Shown piece after piece: positions 20,295 to 32,169 of a stretch of 64,000 nt of DNA. The translations under genes were made by a program, and so were the position numbers. Within the stretch, counting starts at the first letter, position 1. Each line of letters opens with the position of its first letter. The notes beneath the pieces are model-generated. The model made no database searches. It had not been told where the DNA came from and was given only the letters and a program-made list of their open reading frames with translations. This DNA comes from Marinomonas spartinae (lineage in GTDB: Bacteria > Pseudomonadota > Gammaproteobacteria > Pseudomonadales > Marinomonadaceae): positions 186,001 through 250,000 of the forward strand of contig NZ_FLOB01000001.1 of assembly GCF_900089775.1 (NCBI RefSeq), given 5' to 3'.

Positions 20295-21728
20295 TTATTT
20301 TGCTGTGTTCTTTTTCGGTGGCGTTGCGGAGGGTAAATCGCTCACATTCCAGCCGCCGCCTAGAGCGACGATCAATTTTACGCTGTTGATGAGCTGGGAT
20401 TTGATGATATTCAATTCATTCTGTTGCTGGCTCAAGCTGGTGGCTTCTGTCGTCGCGACATTTAAGTAATCGATCATGCCGGAGTTAAATTGATTATAGG
20501 TCACCCTCGCAGACTCTCTGGCGGATGCGGTGGCTTGTTTTTGCACGGCCATTTCCTCGTTTAGCCCGTGTATAGCCACCAGATAATCTTCTACTTCTTG
20601 GAAGGCATTCAGTACGGTTTGTCGATAATTGGCGACACTGGCGTCATAGGATGCTTTTGCTTGGCGAACTTTTGCTTTCGTGGCCCCAAAGTCGAAAATA
20701 TTGCCACTGAGGGAAGGCCCAATCGACCAAACTCTTGAAGGCAATTCGAACAGGTTACTTAAAGTAGAGTTTTCTACTCCCGCACTGGCTGACAAGGTTA
20801 AATCAGGATAATACCCGGCAATGGCAACGCCGACGGCAGCATTCGCTGCGGCCACATTACGCTCTGCATAGGCAATATCGGGTCGGCGTTGTAACAACGC
20901 AGAGGGAAGCTCAGCGGGGATGGTTGGCAAATGATAGCTCAACGGCTCAGCAGGCAGTGAAAATGCTGCAGGTGGTTTGCCAATTAATACCGCGATGGCG
21001 TGTTCATACTGAGCCCGCTGCCATTTGAGATTAATCATAGAAACCCGAGTGGTGTGTAATTGGGTTTGCGCTTGAGCCAAAGAGGAACGGGAAATGTTCC
21101 CTGCTTTGTATTGATTATTAACGACTTTTAGGTATTGGGTATAGTTTTTTATATTGCGTTGATAAAGTGCGATTTGCTCATCCATCACCCGTAATTGAAA
21201 ATAATCTTGCGCCAAACTGGATTGCGCACTGAGGGTCGCATTGGCCAGTTGGGCGGCACTTGCCATGGCGCTGGCACGATCTTCTTCCCGAGTACGGCGT
21301 AATTTTCCCCATAGATCCAGCTCCCAGCTGGCACTGCCCTTCGCAGAGAAGCTATTACTGGTTTGGTTTTGTGTACCAGAACGTGTTGCGCCCGCTGAAC
21401 CATTGATCGATGGATACAGATTGGCGCCTGCTTGTTCTGCAACGGCTTTGGCTTTTTCGTATTGAGCCGCATATTCGGCGACGTTTTGGTTGTTTATCTG
21501 TACTTGGGCGAGCAATTTAGACAACACTGGGTCTTGATAGACTTTCCACCAATCTCCTTTGGGCGCTTGGTCTAGCGGTGTTGCCTTTTGCCAGCCTTTG
21601 GCTTCTTTAAATGATGGGCTTTGCGGGGCGCTTGGTCGTTTATAATCCGGCCCAACCACCGCACAGCCACTGAGTATCGTCGCGAATAGACTGATACACA
21701 CACATTGAATGATTCGATTATTCATCAT
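20295..21728 (-). CDS. outer-membrane efflux lipoprotein, NodT/OprM family
   Basis: A 477-residue TolC-like channel. It begins with a lipoprotein signal whose lipobox is LSGC (Cys22), followed by the family start AVVGPDYKRP. Two helical-repeat halves follow (QNVAEYAAQYEKAKAVAEQAGANL and NAFQEVEDYLVA). It completes the tripartite pump formed by the three genes upstream on the same strand, overlapping the second RND gene by 4 bp. Substrates are not deducible. Confidence 0.92.
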   Translation of the reverse strand: MMNNRIIQCVCISLFATILSGCAVVGPDYKRPSAPQSPSFKEAKGWQKATPLDQAPKGDWWKVYQDPVLSKLLAQVQINNQNVAEYAAQYEKAKAVAEQAGANLYPSINGSAGATRSGTQNQTSNSFSAKGSASWELDLWGKLRRTREEDRASAMASAAQLANATLSAQSSLAQDYFQLRVMDEQIALYQRNIKNYTQYLKVVNNQYKAGNISRSSLAQAQTQLHTTRVSMINLKWQRAQYEHAIAVLIGKPPAAFSLPAEPLSYHLPTIPAELPSALLQRRPDIAYAERNVAAANAAVGVAIAGYYPDLTLSASAGVENSTLSNLFELPSRVWSIGPSLSGNIFDFGATKAKVRQAKASYDASVANYRQTVLNAFQEVEDYLVAIHGLNEEMAVQKQATASARESARVTYNQFNSGMIDYLNVATTEATSLSQQQNELNIIKSQLINSVKLIVALGGGWNVSDLPSATPPKKNTAK

Positions 21729-24700
21729 GATCCATTTTCATCATTGGTTAGAGAGGAGCCGCTAGCAGACCAGTCTTCTTTACGAATATAACGTTGCCAA
21801 AATCGCCGAGTTCCTTGGCTAATTTTTTCCATATAGAGATAGACCACAGGGGTGGTATACAAGGTCAGCAACTGACTGACGACTAAGCCACCACAGATCG
21901 CAATGCCTAACGGACTGCGTAAATCGGCATCGCCACCTTGTCCAACGGCCATTGGTAAGGCTCCAAAAAACGCGGCAAACGATGTCATTAAAATCGGTCG
22001 AAAACGTTTTAGGCAGGCTTCTCTAATGGCCTGTTCTGCAGACATTCCCAGCTTTCGTTGGGCATCTAATGCAAAATCTATCATCATAATGGCGTTCTTT
22101 TTCACAATACCGATCAACAGCAAAATACCAATCAAGGCGACAATGGTCAGCTGTGTATGAGTGATTTGCATGAGTAGCAAAGCACCAAGTCCTGCGGACG
22201 GTAAGGTGGATAAAATAGTGAGTGGATGAGCAAAGCTTTCATAGAGTATACCGAGGACAAGATACACCGTAATGAGTGCTGCTAAGATTAACCAAGGAAT
22301 ATTGTTGGCAAAATGGATTGAAAATTTAGCATCCCCTGCGTAGTTCGCCACAATGCTGCTTGGCATGGCTAATTTGGCTATTTCCAGTTTAATGGCTTGT
22401 TGTGCCTGTTCTAACGTGACCCCATCCGCTGTATTAAACGCGATGGTAACCGTGGCGGACAGATCTTGGTGCGAGACGGATAAAGCCGCGTTTCCGCTTT
22501 CCAGCTTGGTAAATGCGCTTATAGGGACAATATTGCCCTTATTTGTCACGATGCTCATGGATTTTAAAACATCACTGTTGCTGGTGTAATCCTTGGTTAA
22601 CCCCATGACGACATGATATTGGTTCGTGTCTTGGTACATGGTGGCAATCTGGCGTTGGCTAAACGCATTATTTAATAGGGTATCCAAATCTTTGACCGAG
22701 ACACCAAGGCGTTTCGCCGCATCGCGGTTAATAACGATGCGAACTTCTTGGCCACCCTCTTCTAAATCTGAATCGACCCCACTGAGCTCGGGCAAATGAC
22801 TTAATGCCGTTTGGACTTTGGGAGCCCATTTGCGCAGTAGGTTTAAATCGCCAGATTGTAAGCTCAGTTGATAACTCGCATTGGCACTGCGTCCGCTAAC
22901 ATGAAGATCACTGGCAGCCCGTAAAAATAGACTCCCCCCTGCCATACTTTGGGATTTTTGGTACAGACGATTCGCGACTTGTGCTGAGCTTGCCTGTCGT
23001 TCGTTAAGTGGCTTGAGTAGCACAAAAAAGCGACCTAAATTTTGACCACCACGGCGCGAACTAGTGATACCGCTCATCACGCTGGCAACGGCGGGGTCGG
23101 AGAGAATCATCTTAGTATATTGGCGTAGCCTGGGTTCCATGGCGTCAAAGGAGGTATTTTGATCCGCGCGTAAGGCACCAAATAGAACACCAGTGTCTTG
23201 CTCTGGAAAGAAGCCCTTTTGAATGCTGCCGTACAAATGGAAATTCAATGCAATGGTTGCTATCAAGGTCAACAGGGTGATGCGCTTGTGTCTGAGGACA
23301 ATATCCAACGATACTTTATAGCCTCTATTGAGCCGGTCGAAGGCGTTTTCAATTCCAATATAAAAGCGGTTTTTAGGACGGTTTTGTGTGTGGTGACGTA
23401 ACAAGCGTGAGCACAACATGGGCGTGAGTGTCACGGAGACCAGCATTGAGATCAACAGTGACACCGTTAAGGTGACGGCGAACTCTCGTAGTAGCTGACC
23501 AATAATATCGCCCATAAAGAGCAATGGAATAAACACCGCCACCAAAGAGACGGTCATCGCGAGCACGGTAAAGCCGACTTCCTTTGCGCCTCGTAAAGAG
23601 GCTCTGACAGGCCCATAGCCCTCTTCCAAGTGTCGGGATATATTCTCCAACACCACAATGGCATCGTCCACGACGAAGCCTGTGGAGACGATAAGAGCCA
23701 TCAATGAAAAATTATCTAAACTGTACCCAAGCAGGTACATCACGGCAAAGGTTCCCAATAAAGACACAGGTAATGCCATTGCCGGAATAAACAAGGCTCG
23801 ACCATTACGTAAAAAGACGAATACCACAGCGATGACTAGAGCCATGGCAATTAGTAAGGTACGTTCCGTTTCATGCAAGGCGGAACGTATCATAGGAGAA
23901 CGGTCTAAAGTAATGTGCAATTGCGCACCGGTTGGAAGCAGCTTTTTAAATACGGGCATTTGCGCTTTGATGCCATCAATGGTGGACAGCATGTTCTTGC
24001 CGGAAGCGAGGGTGACACGAATATTCACGGAAGGCTGATTATTGTAGTAGGCGACGTTGTACGGGTTTTCTACCCCTTCTTTCACCTCCGCAACATCGGA
24101 TAAATGGATGGCGGCCCCATTTTGATAGTGAATAACGATGTTTTTAAACGCCTTGGCGTGCAGTAATTGACCATTGCTATTGACCATTAAGGTGTGTTTA
24201 TCGCTTTGAATCACGCCCTTGGGTCCATGGTTGGTTGCAGCCACAATGGCTTTACGAACAGCATCCAAGGAAATGCCATAATGGGTCAAGGCTTGTGGGT
24301 GGAGGCTGATGCGCACCGCTGGTGAAGAGCTGCCTGATAGCGCTACCTCTCCTACACCATCGACTTGTGCGATCCGAGGTTCTAACTGATTGGTAGCAAA
24401 ATCATACATGACACTGGCAGGAATCGATTTTGAAGTCAGTGACATCATTAAAATAGGCGCCGCCGCCGGATTGATTTTACGGTAGGTCGGCAAGGAGGTC
24501 ATAGCACTGGGTAATAGGCTTTGAGAGGCATTGATGGCTGCTTGGACATCTCTTGCAGCACCATTTATATCGCGATTGTCATCAAACACAAGCACGATCG
24601 AGGTCGAGCCTAACGCACTGGATGAGGTCATCTCATTGACCCCTGAAATTTGTCCTAATGCTCGCTCCAGTGGCGTGGCAACCGTTGCTGCCATGGTTTC

Positions 24701-24868
24701 CGGGCTAGCACCGGAGACATGTGCATTAACCACAATAATTGGAATCGACATGGCGGGCAGACTGGATACAGGCAACCATTGAAAGCCTAGAACGCCCAAT
24801 AACATTAATGCCATGGTGATTAACCATGTTGCGACCGGACGAAAAATAAATGTCTTTGAAAGGTTCAT
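21725..24868 (-). CDS. mdtC: RND efflux permease, MdtC-like
   Basis: A 1047-residue proton-driven inner-membrane transporter of the HAE1 RND family. It starts [23 protein letters not shown] and has two periplasmic porter domains, twelve helices and the proton-relay aspartates in [23 protein letters not shown]. It resembles MdtC, which forms a heterotrimer with MdtB. It overlaps the genes on both sides by 4 bp, so it is tightly co-translated with its partner. Confidence 0.92.
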   Translation of the reverse strand: MNLSKTFIFRPVATWLITMALMLLGVLGFQWLPVSSLPAMSIPIIVVNAHVSGASPETMAATVATPLERALGQISGVNEMTSSSALGSTSIVLVFDDNRDINGAARDVQAAINASQSLLPSAMTSLPTYRKINPAAAPILMMSLTSKSIPASVMYDFATNQLEPRIAQVDGVGEVALSGSSSPAVRISLHPQALTHYGISLDAVRKAIVAATNHGPKGVIQSDKHTLMVNSNGQLLHAKAFKNIVIHYQNGAAIHLSDVAEVKEGVENPYNVAYYNNQPSVNIRVTLASGKNMLSTIDGIKAQMPVFKKLLPTGAQLHITLDRSPMIRSALHETERTLLIAMALVIAVVFVFLRNGRALFIPAMALPVSLLGTFAVMYLLGYSLDNFSLMALIVSTGFVVDDAIVVLENISRHLEEGYGPVRASLRGAKEVGFTVLAMTVSLVAVFIPLLFMGDIIGQLLREFAVTLTVSLLISMLVSVTLTPMLCSRLLRHHTQNRPKNRFYIGIENAFDRLNRGYKVSLDIVLRHKRITLLTLIATIALNFHLYGSIQKGFFPEQDTGVLFGALRADQNTSFDAMEPRLRQYTKMILSDPAVASVMSGITSSRRGGQNLGRFFVLLKPLNERQASSAQVANRLYQKSQSMAGGSLFLRAASDLHVSGRSANASYQLSLQSGDLNLLRKWAPKVQTALSHLPELSGVDSDLEEGGQEVRIVINRDAAKRLGVSVKDLDTLLNNAFSQRQIATMYQDTNQYHVVMGLTKDYTSNSDVLKSMSIVTNKGNIVPISAFTKLESGNAALSVSHQDLSATVTIAFNTADGVTLEQAQQAIKLEIAKLAMPSSIVANYAGDAKFSIHFANNIPWLILAALITVYLVLGILYESFAHPLTILSTLPSAGLGALLLMQITHTQLTIVALIGILLLIGIVKKNAIMMIDFALDAQRKLGMSAEQAIREACLKRFRPILMTSFAAFFGALPMAVGQGGDADLRSPLGIAICGGLVVSQLLTLYTTPVVYLYMEKISQGTRRFWQRYIRKEDWSASGSSLTNDENGS

Positions 24869-27800
24869 CGTTGTGCTCGTTGCCGACGACGTCTTAAGAG
24901 TCGATCAAAGAACAGGTAGATGACGGGGGTAGAAAATAATGTCAGCAATTGACTTAAAATCAGCCCGCCAACGATAACCAACCCCATTGGCTGGCGTAGC
25001 TCTGCACCCGAGCCTTGGGCTAACATTAATGGTAAGGCGCCAAATAAGGCCGCCATAGTCGTCATTAAAATGGGACGAAAACGTAACAAACAGGCTTGAT
25101 GAATGGCATCACGAGGGCTCAGATGCTGTGTTTTTTCTGCTTCCAAGGCAAAATCAATCATCATAATGGCGTTCTTCTTCACAATACCAATCAGCAAGAT
25201 GACGCCGATTAAGGCTATCAAACTGAATTCCGTCCCATTCATCAATAAAGCCAAAAAGGCACCGACGGCGGCTGTCGGCAGTGTGGATAGAATGGTGATC
25301 GGATGAATAAAACTCTCATAAAGAATGCCTAGCACCACATACATGGTCAGCAAAGAGGCGAGAATCAACCATAAGGTATTTTTCGTTGAGTGACTAAAAG
25401 CAGCGGCGGAACCTTGGTATTTTAGGGTAATGCTGTTGGGTAGTTTTATCTTGCGAATGGTGTTACTTATGACGTGCTGGGCTTGTTCTATGGAATAACC
25501 ATCGGCCACATCAAACGACAGTGTCACCGCCGGAATCTGGTCAAGCCGAGCTTTCATCAATGAGCCTGTTCTTTGGCTGATAGTGGCCACATCGGTTAAC
25601 CGCACCATGGGGGTAGCCCCAGAACCTGTGATGGATTTACCGGCCAGATAAATATCATTCAAGGTCGAGACGGCTTGATCTTTATTGGCCGGTACTTCCA
25701 AGACAACACGGTATTGGTTAGATTGGGTAAAGATCGTTGAAATCAGACGCTGTCCAAACGCGTTATATAAGGCCGTGTCCACATCCGCGACGGTGATGCC
25801 ATAGCGTGCCGCCACATCACGATGGATGGTGACATAACTCACGAGACCTTGGTCTTGTAAGTTACTGACAACCTTGGTTAAAGCGGGTTGCTCTTTTAAA
25901 GCATCGACCAATTTTGGTGTCCAAGTAGCTAATTGTCGACTGTCCGTATCGTCCAATGTCATTTGATATTGGCTGGGGGTGACCTGATCGTCCACGGTTA
26001 AGTCTTGTTGCGATTGCAAATACAGTGCTATGCCTGGTATATCGGCGACTTCTTGATTCAGTCGTTTAATAATGGCTGGGGCTCGGTCACTACGCTCATC
26101 AAAGGGCTTTAAGTTAATCTGTAACCTTCCTTGGTTTAAGGTTTCATTCTGTCCGTCTACACCAATACTGGAAGTAATGCTTTGTATATCAGGATCTTTT
26201 AACAGCCGCTTAACGACTCTTTCTTGACGCTTACCCATTTCCGTAAAAGAGACGCTATCCGAGGCGATGGTAATGCCTCGGATCGTGCCAGTATCCTGAT
26301 CGGGGAAAAAGCCCTTGGGGAGGGCAATGTAGAGCCCTATGGTGAGCAGCAAGATACCAACAATTGCCAATAAAGCGGTTGTTTGATGATTCAATACCTT
26401 GGTTAAGTAGCCATTGTAAAGAGAGACAATGTGATCAAAGACTTGCCCCCCCTTTTTATAGAAGCGGCTTTGCTTTTCTTCTGGTATGCGGCGAAGCAAA
26501 TAAGCACACAGCATGGGGGTTAAGGTCAAAGAAACGATCATCGATACCAAGATAGAGACCGACAAGGTGATGGCAAATTCACGGAACAGTCGGCCGACTA
26601 CATCGCTCATAAAAAGTAGCGGAATCAGTACGGCAATTAGAGAAAAGGTTAACGAAATAATCGTAAAAGCGATTTGCTTTGAGCCTTTGAGCGCAGCTTG
26701 AAAGGGGGACTCACCTTCTTCTAGGTGTCGTGAAATATTCTCCACCACCACAATGGCATCATCGATAACAAAGCCCGTTGCGATAGTCAGAGCCATCAAG
26801 CTTAAATTGTTAACACTAAAGCCTGCCAAATACATGACGCCAAAGGTACCAATTAACGACAAAGGTACCGCAATACTGGGAATCAATGTGGCCGCGAGAT
26901 TGCGCAAGAACAAAAACGTCACCATCACCACCAAAGCAATGGACAACATTAACTCGAATGTCACGTCATGGATCGATGAGCGAATGGTTTGTGTGCGATC
27001 AGATAAAATCGACAGTTTAATGCTGCCAGGCAGCAATGCTTGCAGTGCTGGTAAGCGGCGTTTAATACTATCCACCACCTCGATGACATTGGCCCCTGGC
27101 TGACGTTTCACTTGAATAAGGATGGCGGGCTTACCATTTGCTGTGGCCGATATATATTGGTTTTCACTACCGGAAATGACCTTGGCAACGTCTTTTAAGC
27201 GCAAGGGGGCACCATTTTCGTACTTTAAAATGAGGTTAGCGTATTCATTGGCATCCCGTAATTGGTCATTGGCATCAATGCTGATGGAATGGTATTTGCC
27301 ATTAAAGCCCCCTTTTGAGCCATTCACATTGCTGGCGTTAATCAGTGTGTAGATGTCCTCCAGAGTGAGCTGGTGAGCGGCTAAGGCTTTAGAATTTGCT
27401 TGAATACGAATCGCCGCTTGATGGCCACCAGCCAAGGTGACCAATCCAACCCCAGAAACTTGTGACAACTTCAGGGCCACTCGGGAATTAATCCAATCCT
27501 GTACCTTGGTTAACGGTAGCGTGTCGGAAGTGGCGGCAATCGTTAGTACGGAACCATCTGCGGGGTTCACTTTTTTGTAAGTAGGCGGATAGGGTAAATC
27601 TCTGGGTAAGAGAGCGTTGGCTGAGTTGATTGCCGCTTGGACTTCTTGCTCGGCCACATCCAAAGGCAGCGATAGGTTGAACTTTAACGTGATGAGCGAG
27701 GCGCCGCCTGAGCTGGTGGAATACATCTGACTGAGACCGGACATTTCCCCTAGTTGGCGCTCTAAGGGCGCTGTCACTGAAATCGCCATCACTTCTGGGC

Positions 27801-27963
27801 TGGCACCTGGGTATAAGGTTTTGACTTGAATGGTGGGATAGTCTACTTCCGGCAATGCCGAAACCGGCAACAAGGTATACGCGAACAAGCCCGATAGTAA
27901 CACCCCAACCATCAATAGGATGGTGGCAACCGGTCGCTCAATAAAGAGACGAGATGGGTTCAT
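24865..27963 (-). CDS. mdtB: RND efflux permease, MdtB-like
   Basis: A 1032-residue RND permease that starts [20 protein letters not shown] and contains [20 protein letters not shown], as in MdtB. The proton-relay region is [23 protein letters not shown]. Placed directly after the membrane-fusion gene, it corresponds to MdtB of an MdtBC heterotrimer. The 4-bp overlaps at both ends give a compact mdtA-B-C-OMP operon. Confidence 0.92.
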   Translation of the reverse strand: MNPSRLFIERPVATILLMVGVLLSGLFAYTLLPVSALPEVDYPTIQVKTLYPGASPEVMAISVTAPLERQLGEMSGLSQMYSTSSGGASLITLKFNLSLPLDVAEQEVQAAINSANALLPRDLPYPPTYKKVNPADGSVLTIAATSDTLPLTKVQDWINSRVALKLSQVSGVGLVTLAGGHQAAIRIQANSKALAAHQLTLEDIYTLINASNVNGSKGGFNGKYHSISIDANDQLRDANEYANLILKYENGAPLRLKDVAKVISGSENQYISATANGKPAILIQVKRQPGANVIEVVDSIKRRLPALQALLPGSIKLSILSDRTQTIRSSIHDVTFELMLSIALVVMVTFLFLRNLAATLIPSIAVPLSLIGTFGVMYLAGFSVNNLSLMALTIATGFVIDDAIVVVENISRHLEEGESPFQAALKGSKQIAFTIISLTFSLIAVLIPLLFMSDVVGRLFREFAITLSVSILVSMIVSLTLTPMLCAYLLRRIPEEKQSRFYKKGGQVFDHIVSLYNGYLTKVLNHQTTALLAIVGILLLTIGLYIALPKGFFPDQDTGTIRGITIASDSVSFTEMGKRQERVVKRLLKDPDIQSITSSIGVDGQNETLNQGRLQINLKPFDERSDRAPAIIKRLNQEVADIPGIALYLQSQQDLTVDDQVTPSQYQMTLDDTDSRQLATWTPKLVDALKEQPALTKVVSNLQDQGLVSYVTIHRDVAARYGITVADVDTALYNAFGQRLISTIFTQSNQYRVVLEVPANKDQAVSTLNDIYLAGKSITGSGATPMVRLTDVATISQRTGSLMKARLDQIPAVTLSFDVADGYSIEQAQHVISNTIRKIKLPNSITLKYQGSAAAFSHSTKNTLWLILASLLTMYVVLGILYESFIHPITILSTLPTAAVGAFLALLMNGTEFSLIALIGVILLIGIVKKNAIMMIDFALEAEKTQHLSPRDAIHQACLLRFRPILMTTMAALFGALPLMLAQGSGAELRQPMGLVIVGGLILSQLLTLFSTPVIYLFFDRLLRRRRQRAQR

Positions 27964-29126
27964 TGAACATCCTTGTTTGGTGCGATAATTTTTACTGTAC
28001 TGCCATCTCTTAAATTATCGATACTTGTTGTGACGACTTTATCACCCACTTTAATGCCAGATAGAATCACCACTCGATCCACACCATCAACGGGCCCTGC
28101 TTCCACTATGTGTTTTTTCACCTTGTTATCAGGGCCAATGACAAATACAAAGTCGCCATTATCATTGAGTTGTAATGCTGCTTTAGGAATGACAATGGCG
28201 TGTTTTAGCTCTTTAACCTGTAAGCGAACATTCACAAACTGGTTGGGATAAAGGGCTTCCTTTGCATTGCTGAAAAGTGCTTTTAATTTGATTGTCCCTG
28301 TATCACCGTCAATGCTATTGCTGATGTTGGTCAGCTTGCCTGTTGCTAACTTCTTGGCACCTGTTTGGTCATATAAGGTGACAGGAAACACTTGATGGTG
28401 ACGTAATCCTTGTAACACTTCTTGTAGATGTTGTTGAGGAATACTGAAAGTCGCAGTGATCGGGTTGGTTTGTGTGATGGTGGTGATGGCGGTAGAGTCA
28501 CTGCTGATCAAGTTACCTTGATCTACTTCTAATAGGCCAATATAGCCGCTAATAGGAGCCTTAATTTTTGCGTATGCAATATTCAGTTTCGCTGACGTTA
28601 TTTGCGCTTTAGCGGAGGCGACAATGCCTTCATATTGACCAACCGTAGCCATTTGTTCCTGTACATCTTGTACCGAAATAGAATTTTCTTTAGCAAGCTT
28701 TTGATAACGCGCCAAGGTGGTTTTGGCGTTGTGTAATAGGGCTTCGTTCTGTGCCAAGGCACCTTTGTTTTGAGCTAAGGTTGCTTGATAGCTGCGATCA
28801 TCAATTTGCGCAATGAGCTCACCCTTTTTAACGTATTGGCCTTCTTTAAAATAAACCTGTCTTAGCTCACCGGTAACTCGACTGGTGACCGTTACCGATG
28901 CATTGGCTTTCACAGTGCCCAAGGCATTTAAATATACGGCGACATCGGCCTGTTTTGCCACACCTGCGTAAACTGGTGTGGTTCTATTGCCACCAAAATG
29001 ATGGCGCGCTTTAGCCGTTTTCTCCGGTGTTTGGAAATAGTGCCAGCCATACCAACCTCCTGCCATTACGATGGCGGCCAGGAGCGTTAAAAAGAGTCGA
29101 AATTTGATGCTAGAACGAGTTGTCAT
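27960..29126 (-). CDS. mdtA: RND efflux periplasmic adaptor, MdtA-like
   Basis: A 388-residue membrane-fusion protein: one N-terminal anchor ([20 protein letters not shown]), a barrel-sandwich lipoyl half ([28 protein letters not shown]), a helical hairpin, the second lipoyl half ([22 protein letters not shown]) and a beta-barrel. It is the first gene of the four-gene efflux operon. No regulator lies directly beside it; the 393-bp upstream gap separates it from the divergent zinc transporter genes. Confidence 0.92.
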   Translation of the reverse strand: MTTRSSIKFRLFLTLLAAIVMAGGWYGWHYFQTPEKTAKARHHFGGNRTTPVYAGVAKQADVAVYLNALGTVKANASVTVTSRVTGELRQVYFKEGQYVKKGELIAQIDDRSYQATLAQNKGALAQNEALLHNAKTTLARYQKLAKENSISVQDVQEQMATVGQYEGIVASAKAQITSAKLNIAYAKIKAPISGYIGLLEVDQGNLISSDSTAITTITQTNPITATFSIPQQHLQEVLQGLRHHQVFPVTLYDQTGAKKLATGKLTNISNSIDGDTGTIKLKALFSNAKEALYPNQFVNVRLQVKELKHAIVIPKAALQLNDNGDFVFVIGPDNKVKKHIVEAGPVDGVDRVVILSGIKVGDKVVTTSIDNLRDGSTVKIIAPNKDVQ

Positions 29127-29519
29127 TTTCTATTAAACAGCCATGTTATGATGATTCTTAACTATCAGGTAGGTTAGATTATTGAGCTGGGTCTCGTTCC
29201 TATCGTGACAATCCCAATTATCCTTAAAAAAACAGTGTATGGATTATACAAATATCAACAATATTTTTTACCTTTATTTACATAAGAATGAACAGTATGT
29301 CGATGGAACCATCACATAATTAAGGGCAAATATGAATGCTCTTAAAGAGACTGCCTGAGTCTTTTTCATGCTGCTCTTCAGTAATGGTTTGTTGTTATTT
29401 AGTAACTTCATGTGGATCTTTAGTAACTAAAACAGTTCACTAAACCGTATCATTATGTTATAACCTAACAAATATTGATGTATTAGGTTTTTTTACAAAC
29501 TATTTGCTAGGAGAGAGTC
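29127..29519. other. divergent control region between efflux and zinc-uptake operons
   Basis: The gap of 393 bp is AT-rich and has no sizeable gene. On the plus strand an 8-codon reading frame (ATG at 29332, stop at 29358) runs into a T-tailed hairpin at 29344-29366 (stem AAAGAGACT/AGTCTTTTT with one G-T pair). The znu side carries a Zur-like palindrome and another hairpin, listed separately. Confidence 0.4.
29457..29464 (+). promoter_or_regulatory. possible Zur operator upstream of znuA
   Basis: The palindrome GTTATAAC inside ATGTTATAACCTAA resembles the AT-rich core of gammaproteobacterial Zur boxes and lies 56 bp before znuA. Right after it AACCTAA (29462-29468) and TTAGGTT (29483-29489) form a hairpin followed by T residues, which could be an attenuator. 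Based on resemblance only. Confidence 0.45.
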
Positions 29520-30383
29520 ATGTCACTGAGCCGTCTGGTATCGGGTGTGTTTGCGCTAAGTGTTTGTTTGGTTAGCAGTTATGCCCTTGCTGCCCCTATT
29601 CATATTGTTGCCGCAGAAAATTTTTATGCAGATGTTGCTAAGCAAGTTGGCGGCGATCATGTCGAAGTTTCAAGCATTATTTCGAATCCGGATGTTAATC
29701 CACATCTTTTCGAAGTGAGCCCGAAAGTTGCCCGTTCAATTTCCGATGCGAAGATCGCGATTTACAGTGGCATTGGCTACGATGACTGGATGGCTAAACT
29801 ACTGGCGGGCCATGACAAGTTAGTCAAAATTGATGTGGCCAGTATGACAGGTCATGAAGATGGGGATAACCCACATATCTGGTATGATCCACACACCATG
29901 TTGCTGCTGTCTTTAGCCATCAAACAGGAGCTTAGCCAACTGGATCCTGCCCACAAAGCCGCCTATCAGCATAACTGGCAAGCGTTTGTTAAATCTATGC
30001 ACCCTATTTGGAAGCGTATTGATACCTTGCGTCAAAAATACGCGGGAACAGAAGTAACCGCGACTGAGCCGGTATTTGGCTACATGTTCGCAGAATTGGG
30101 CTTTAAAGTGCGTAACCTTGGGTTCCAAATGGCTGTCATGAACGATACCGACCCATCTGCGAGTCAAATAAAAGCCCTACACAACGATCTGACTGAACAC
30201 AAAGTGGCTTTCTTACTTTATAATAATCAAGTAACAGACCCTATGACAGATCAGTTAAAGGCGCTTGCGGAAAAACATAAAGTTGCTATTGTTGGCGCCA
30301 CTGAAACTATGCCTAAAGGCACTCACTATCAAAACTGGATTAATCAAGAGTTGACTGGAGTGCAAAACGTACTTGAGAAATAA
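29520..30383 (+). CDS. znuA: zinc (or manganese) ABC transporter periplasmic binding protein, ZnuA-like
   Basis: A 287-residue cluster A-I solute-binding protein with a Sec signal peptide (about residues 1-24, cleaved near SYALA-AP). Metal-ligand regions are visible as NPHLFEVSP (His), DNPHIWYDP (His) and the C-terminal VGATETMPKG. The long His-rich loop of many ZnuA proteins is missing, so zinc versus manganese cannot be settled. RBS AGGAGAG is well placed. It forms an operon with the ATPase and permease. Confidence 0.87.
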   Translation: MSLSRLVSGVFALSVCLVSSYALAAPIHIVAAENFYADVAKQVGGDHVEVSSIISNPDVNPHLFEVSPKVARSISDAKIAIYSGIGYDDWMAKLLAGHDKLVKIDVASMTGHEDGDNPHIWYDPHTMLLLSLAIKQELSQLDPAHKAAYQHNWQAFVKSMHPIWKRIDTLRQKYAGTEVTATEPVFGYMFAELGFKVRNLGFQMAVMNDTDPSASQIKALHNDLTEHKVAFLLYNNQVTDPMTDQLKALAEKHKVAIVGATETMPKGTHYQNWINQELTGVQNVLEK

Positions 30384-31151
30384 ATGACAAAATTGATTAT
30401 TTCTGCAGCGGATCTAAGCGTCAGCTTAGGTTCGCGTTTGCTGTTTGAATGTGATGAGCTTGCCATAGAAGAAGGTGCTTTTGTCGGTTTACTGGGTGGT
30501 AATGGCGTGGGTAAGACGACTTTTTTACGCACTCTCCTAGGGCTGCAAAAAGCACAGTACACCACTTTGAATATTTTGGATGCTCCCTGTAAACGAGGCT
30601 CCTCGTCCATTAGTTATCTACCCCAGCTCAAAGCCCAAAGCAGCCGACTCGCGTTATGCGCACAGTCCCTGTTTCAAACTTGGCGGCCACGGAGTATAAG
30701 CGCTAAAGAATGGCAACGACGCATCGACAATGCCATTGACCAAGTCAATGCACAAAAGATTGCCTCCCAGCCTATGGATACTCTATCAGGCGGGGAATAC
30801 CAGCGTTTAATGCTGGCACAAGCCCTACTGAATGAGCCAAAGTTATTATTACTGGATGAACCGCTGGTGGGTCTTGACCCAAGTCGGCAATACCAATTGG
30901 TGGAACTGATTCTCCACTTACAACAACATCTTGGTATGACCATCATTTGTTCTACTCATGAACTGAACCCTTTTATTAACCACTTTACAGAAGTTTTGTT
31001 GATTCATGAGCAGAAGTTACGACAAGGAAAGGCCACAGAACTCCTCACCAGCCAAACCTTAAGTGAACTGTACCATTGTCACCTTGATGTGGTGGTGCAT
31101 CATGGTCGCCAACATTTAATTGCCCATCCGGATTCTGATTTATATGTTTGA
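30384..31151 (+). CDS. znuC: zinc ABC transporter ATP-binding protein, ZnuC-like
   Basis: A 255-residue ABC ATPase: Walker A GGNGVGKTTFLRTLLG, signature LSGGEYQRLMLAQALL, Walker B KLLLLDEPLVGLD and switch histidine in IICSTHE. It starts directly after the znuA stop. Its 3' end overlaps the permease gene slightly, as is usual for these three-gene metal importers. Confidence 0.9.
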   Translation: MTKLIISAADLSVSLGSRLLFECDELAIEEGAFVGLLGGNGVGKTTFLRTLLGLQKAQYTTLNILDAPCKRGSSSISYLPQLKAQSSRLALCAQSLFQTWRPRSISAKEWQRRIDNAIDQVNAQKIASQPMDTLSGGEYQRLMLAQALLNEPKLLLLDEPLVGLDPSRQYQLVELILHLQQHLGMTIICSTHELNPFINHFTEVLLIHEQKLRQGKATELLTSQTLSELYHCHLDVVVHHGRQHLIAHPDSDLYV

Positions 31152-31938
31152 ATACTCATTCATGCAAAACGCATGGTTAGCCACCATTGTTATTTCTTTG
31201 TTGGCTGGGCCTATCGGTTACTTCTTAGTGTTACGAGGTCAAAGCTTTGCCGGTCACGCCTTGGCGCACCTTGGCTTCACTGGTGCCAGTGCCTCCATTT
31301 TCTTGGGTGTCACCCCTTTTTCAGGGGCGCTGATTGCCACGGTGATGGGGGGAGTGGCCATTGGTTATCTGGGTAACCGTTTAGAACATAGAGATGTTGT
31401 TATCGGTATTGTTCTCACGATGGCATTGGGGATTGGCTTATTGGCCTTGCACTTTTATACGCAATTCGCGACCCAAGCCAGTAGCCTACTATTTGGTAAT
31501 ATACTGGCCGTCAGTCATAGCATGGTGATTCGCTTGGCGATACTCAGTGTGTTATGTGGAATGGCTTTTTTACTGTTGGCGCGCCCTTTATTGCTGACCA
31601 CCTTACAGCCCGATATTGCTGAAAGCCGAGGTTATTCTGTTGGTCGTTACAGCATTGTATTCTTTATTATTTGTGCTCTAGTAACTGCCGCCTGTAGCCA
31701 AATTGTTGGTGCCTTGTTGGTCTTTACCCTAATGATCGCCCCGGGCGCCGCCGCGCTGCAGTTAAGCTCCCACTTAAAACAAGGGTTAATTTTGAGTGCC
31801 GTATTGGCGTTAGTGTATGGGCTAGGCGGTATTACTATTTCTTATTATAGTAATTGGCCTGTGAGCTTTACGATTACTTCCTTGAGTTGCTTGGGTTATG
31901 CATTGGCTCGACTGTATCGCTCGAAAAAACACCACTAA
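31147..31938 (+). CDS. znuB: zinc ABC transporter permease, ZnuB-like
   Basis: An inner-membrane permease of about 263 residues with 7-9 hydrophobic helices, belonging to the ABC-3 family (LRGQSFAGHALAHLGFTGA, VGALLVFTLMIAPGAAALQL). I use the ATG at 31147 (MFEYSFMQNAWLA), which overlaps the znuC stop by 5 bp. An upstream in-frame start at 31120 would add nine residues inside znuC. Confidence 0.88.
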   Translation, partial: FEYSFMQNAWLATIVISLLAGPIGYFLVLRGQSFAGHALAHLGFTGASASIFLGVTPFSGALIATVMGGVAIGYLGNRLEHRDVVIGIVLTMALGIGLLALHFYTQFATQASSLLFGNILAVSHSMVIRLAILSVLCGMAFLLLARPLLLTTLQPDIAESRGYSVGRYSIVFFIICALVTAACSQIVGALLVFTLMIAPGAAALQLSSHLKQGLILSAVLALVYGLGGITISYYSNWPVSFTITSLSCLGYALARLYRSKKHH

Positions 31939-32169
31939 CGGCTGTGTTTTTTGTGAGCTAAAACACCGTTTGGCTTGATCCTTTCACTGTCTATTTTGTA
32001 TATTGATCTACCAGAGGCCGTTATTCACAACATCGTGTAGCGGCCTTTAACAGATAACCTCATCAAACAGCAAACCGTGCGGATCTGGCGCAGGATGTCT
32101 CCTTTTGGTCATCAAGACCTTTCTCCGCATCAGTGACACTGGCATCAGTCAGGATGTAATTGACCTTTT

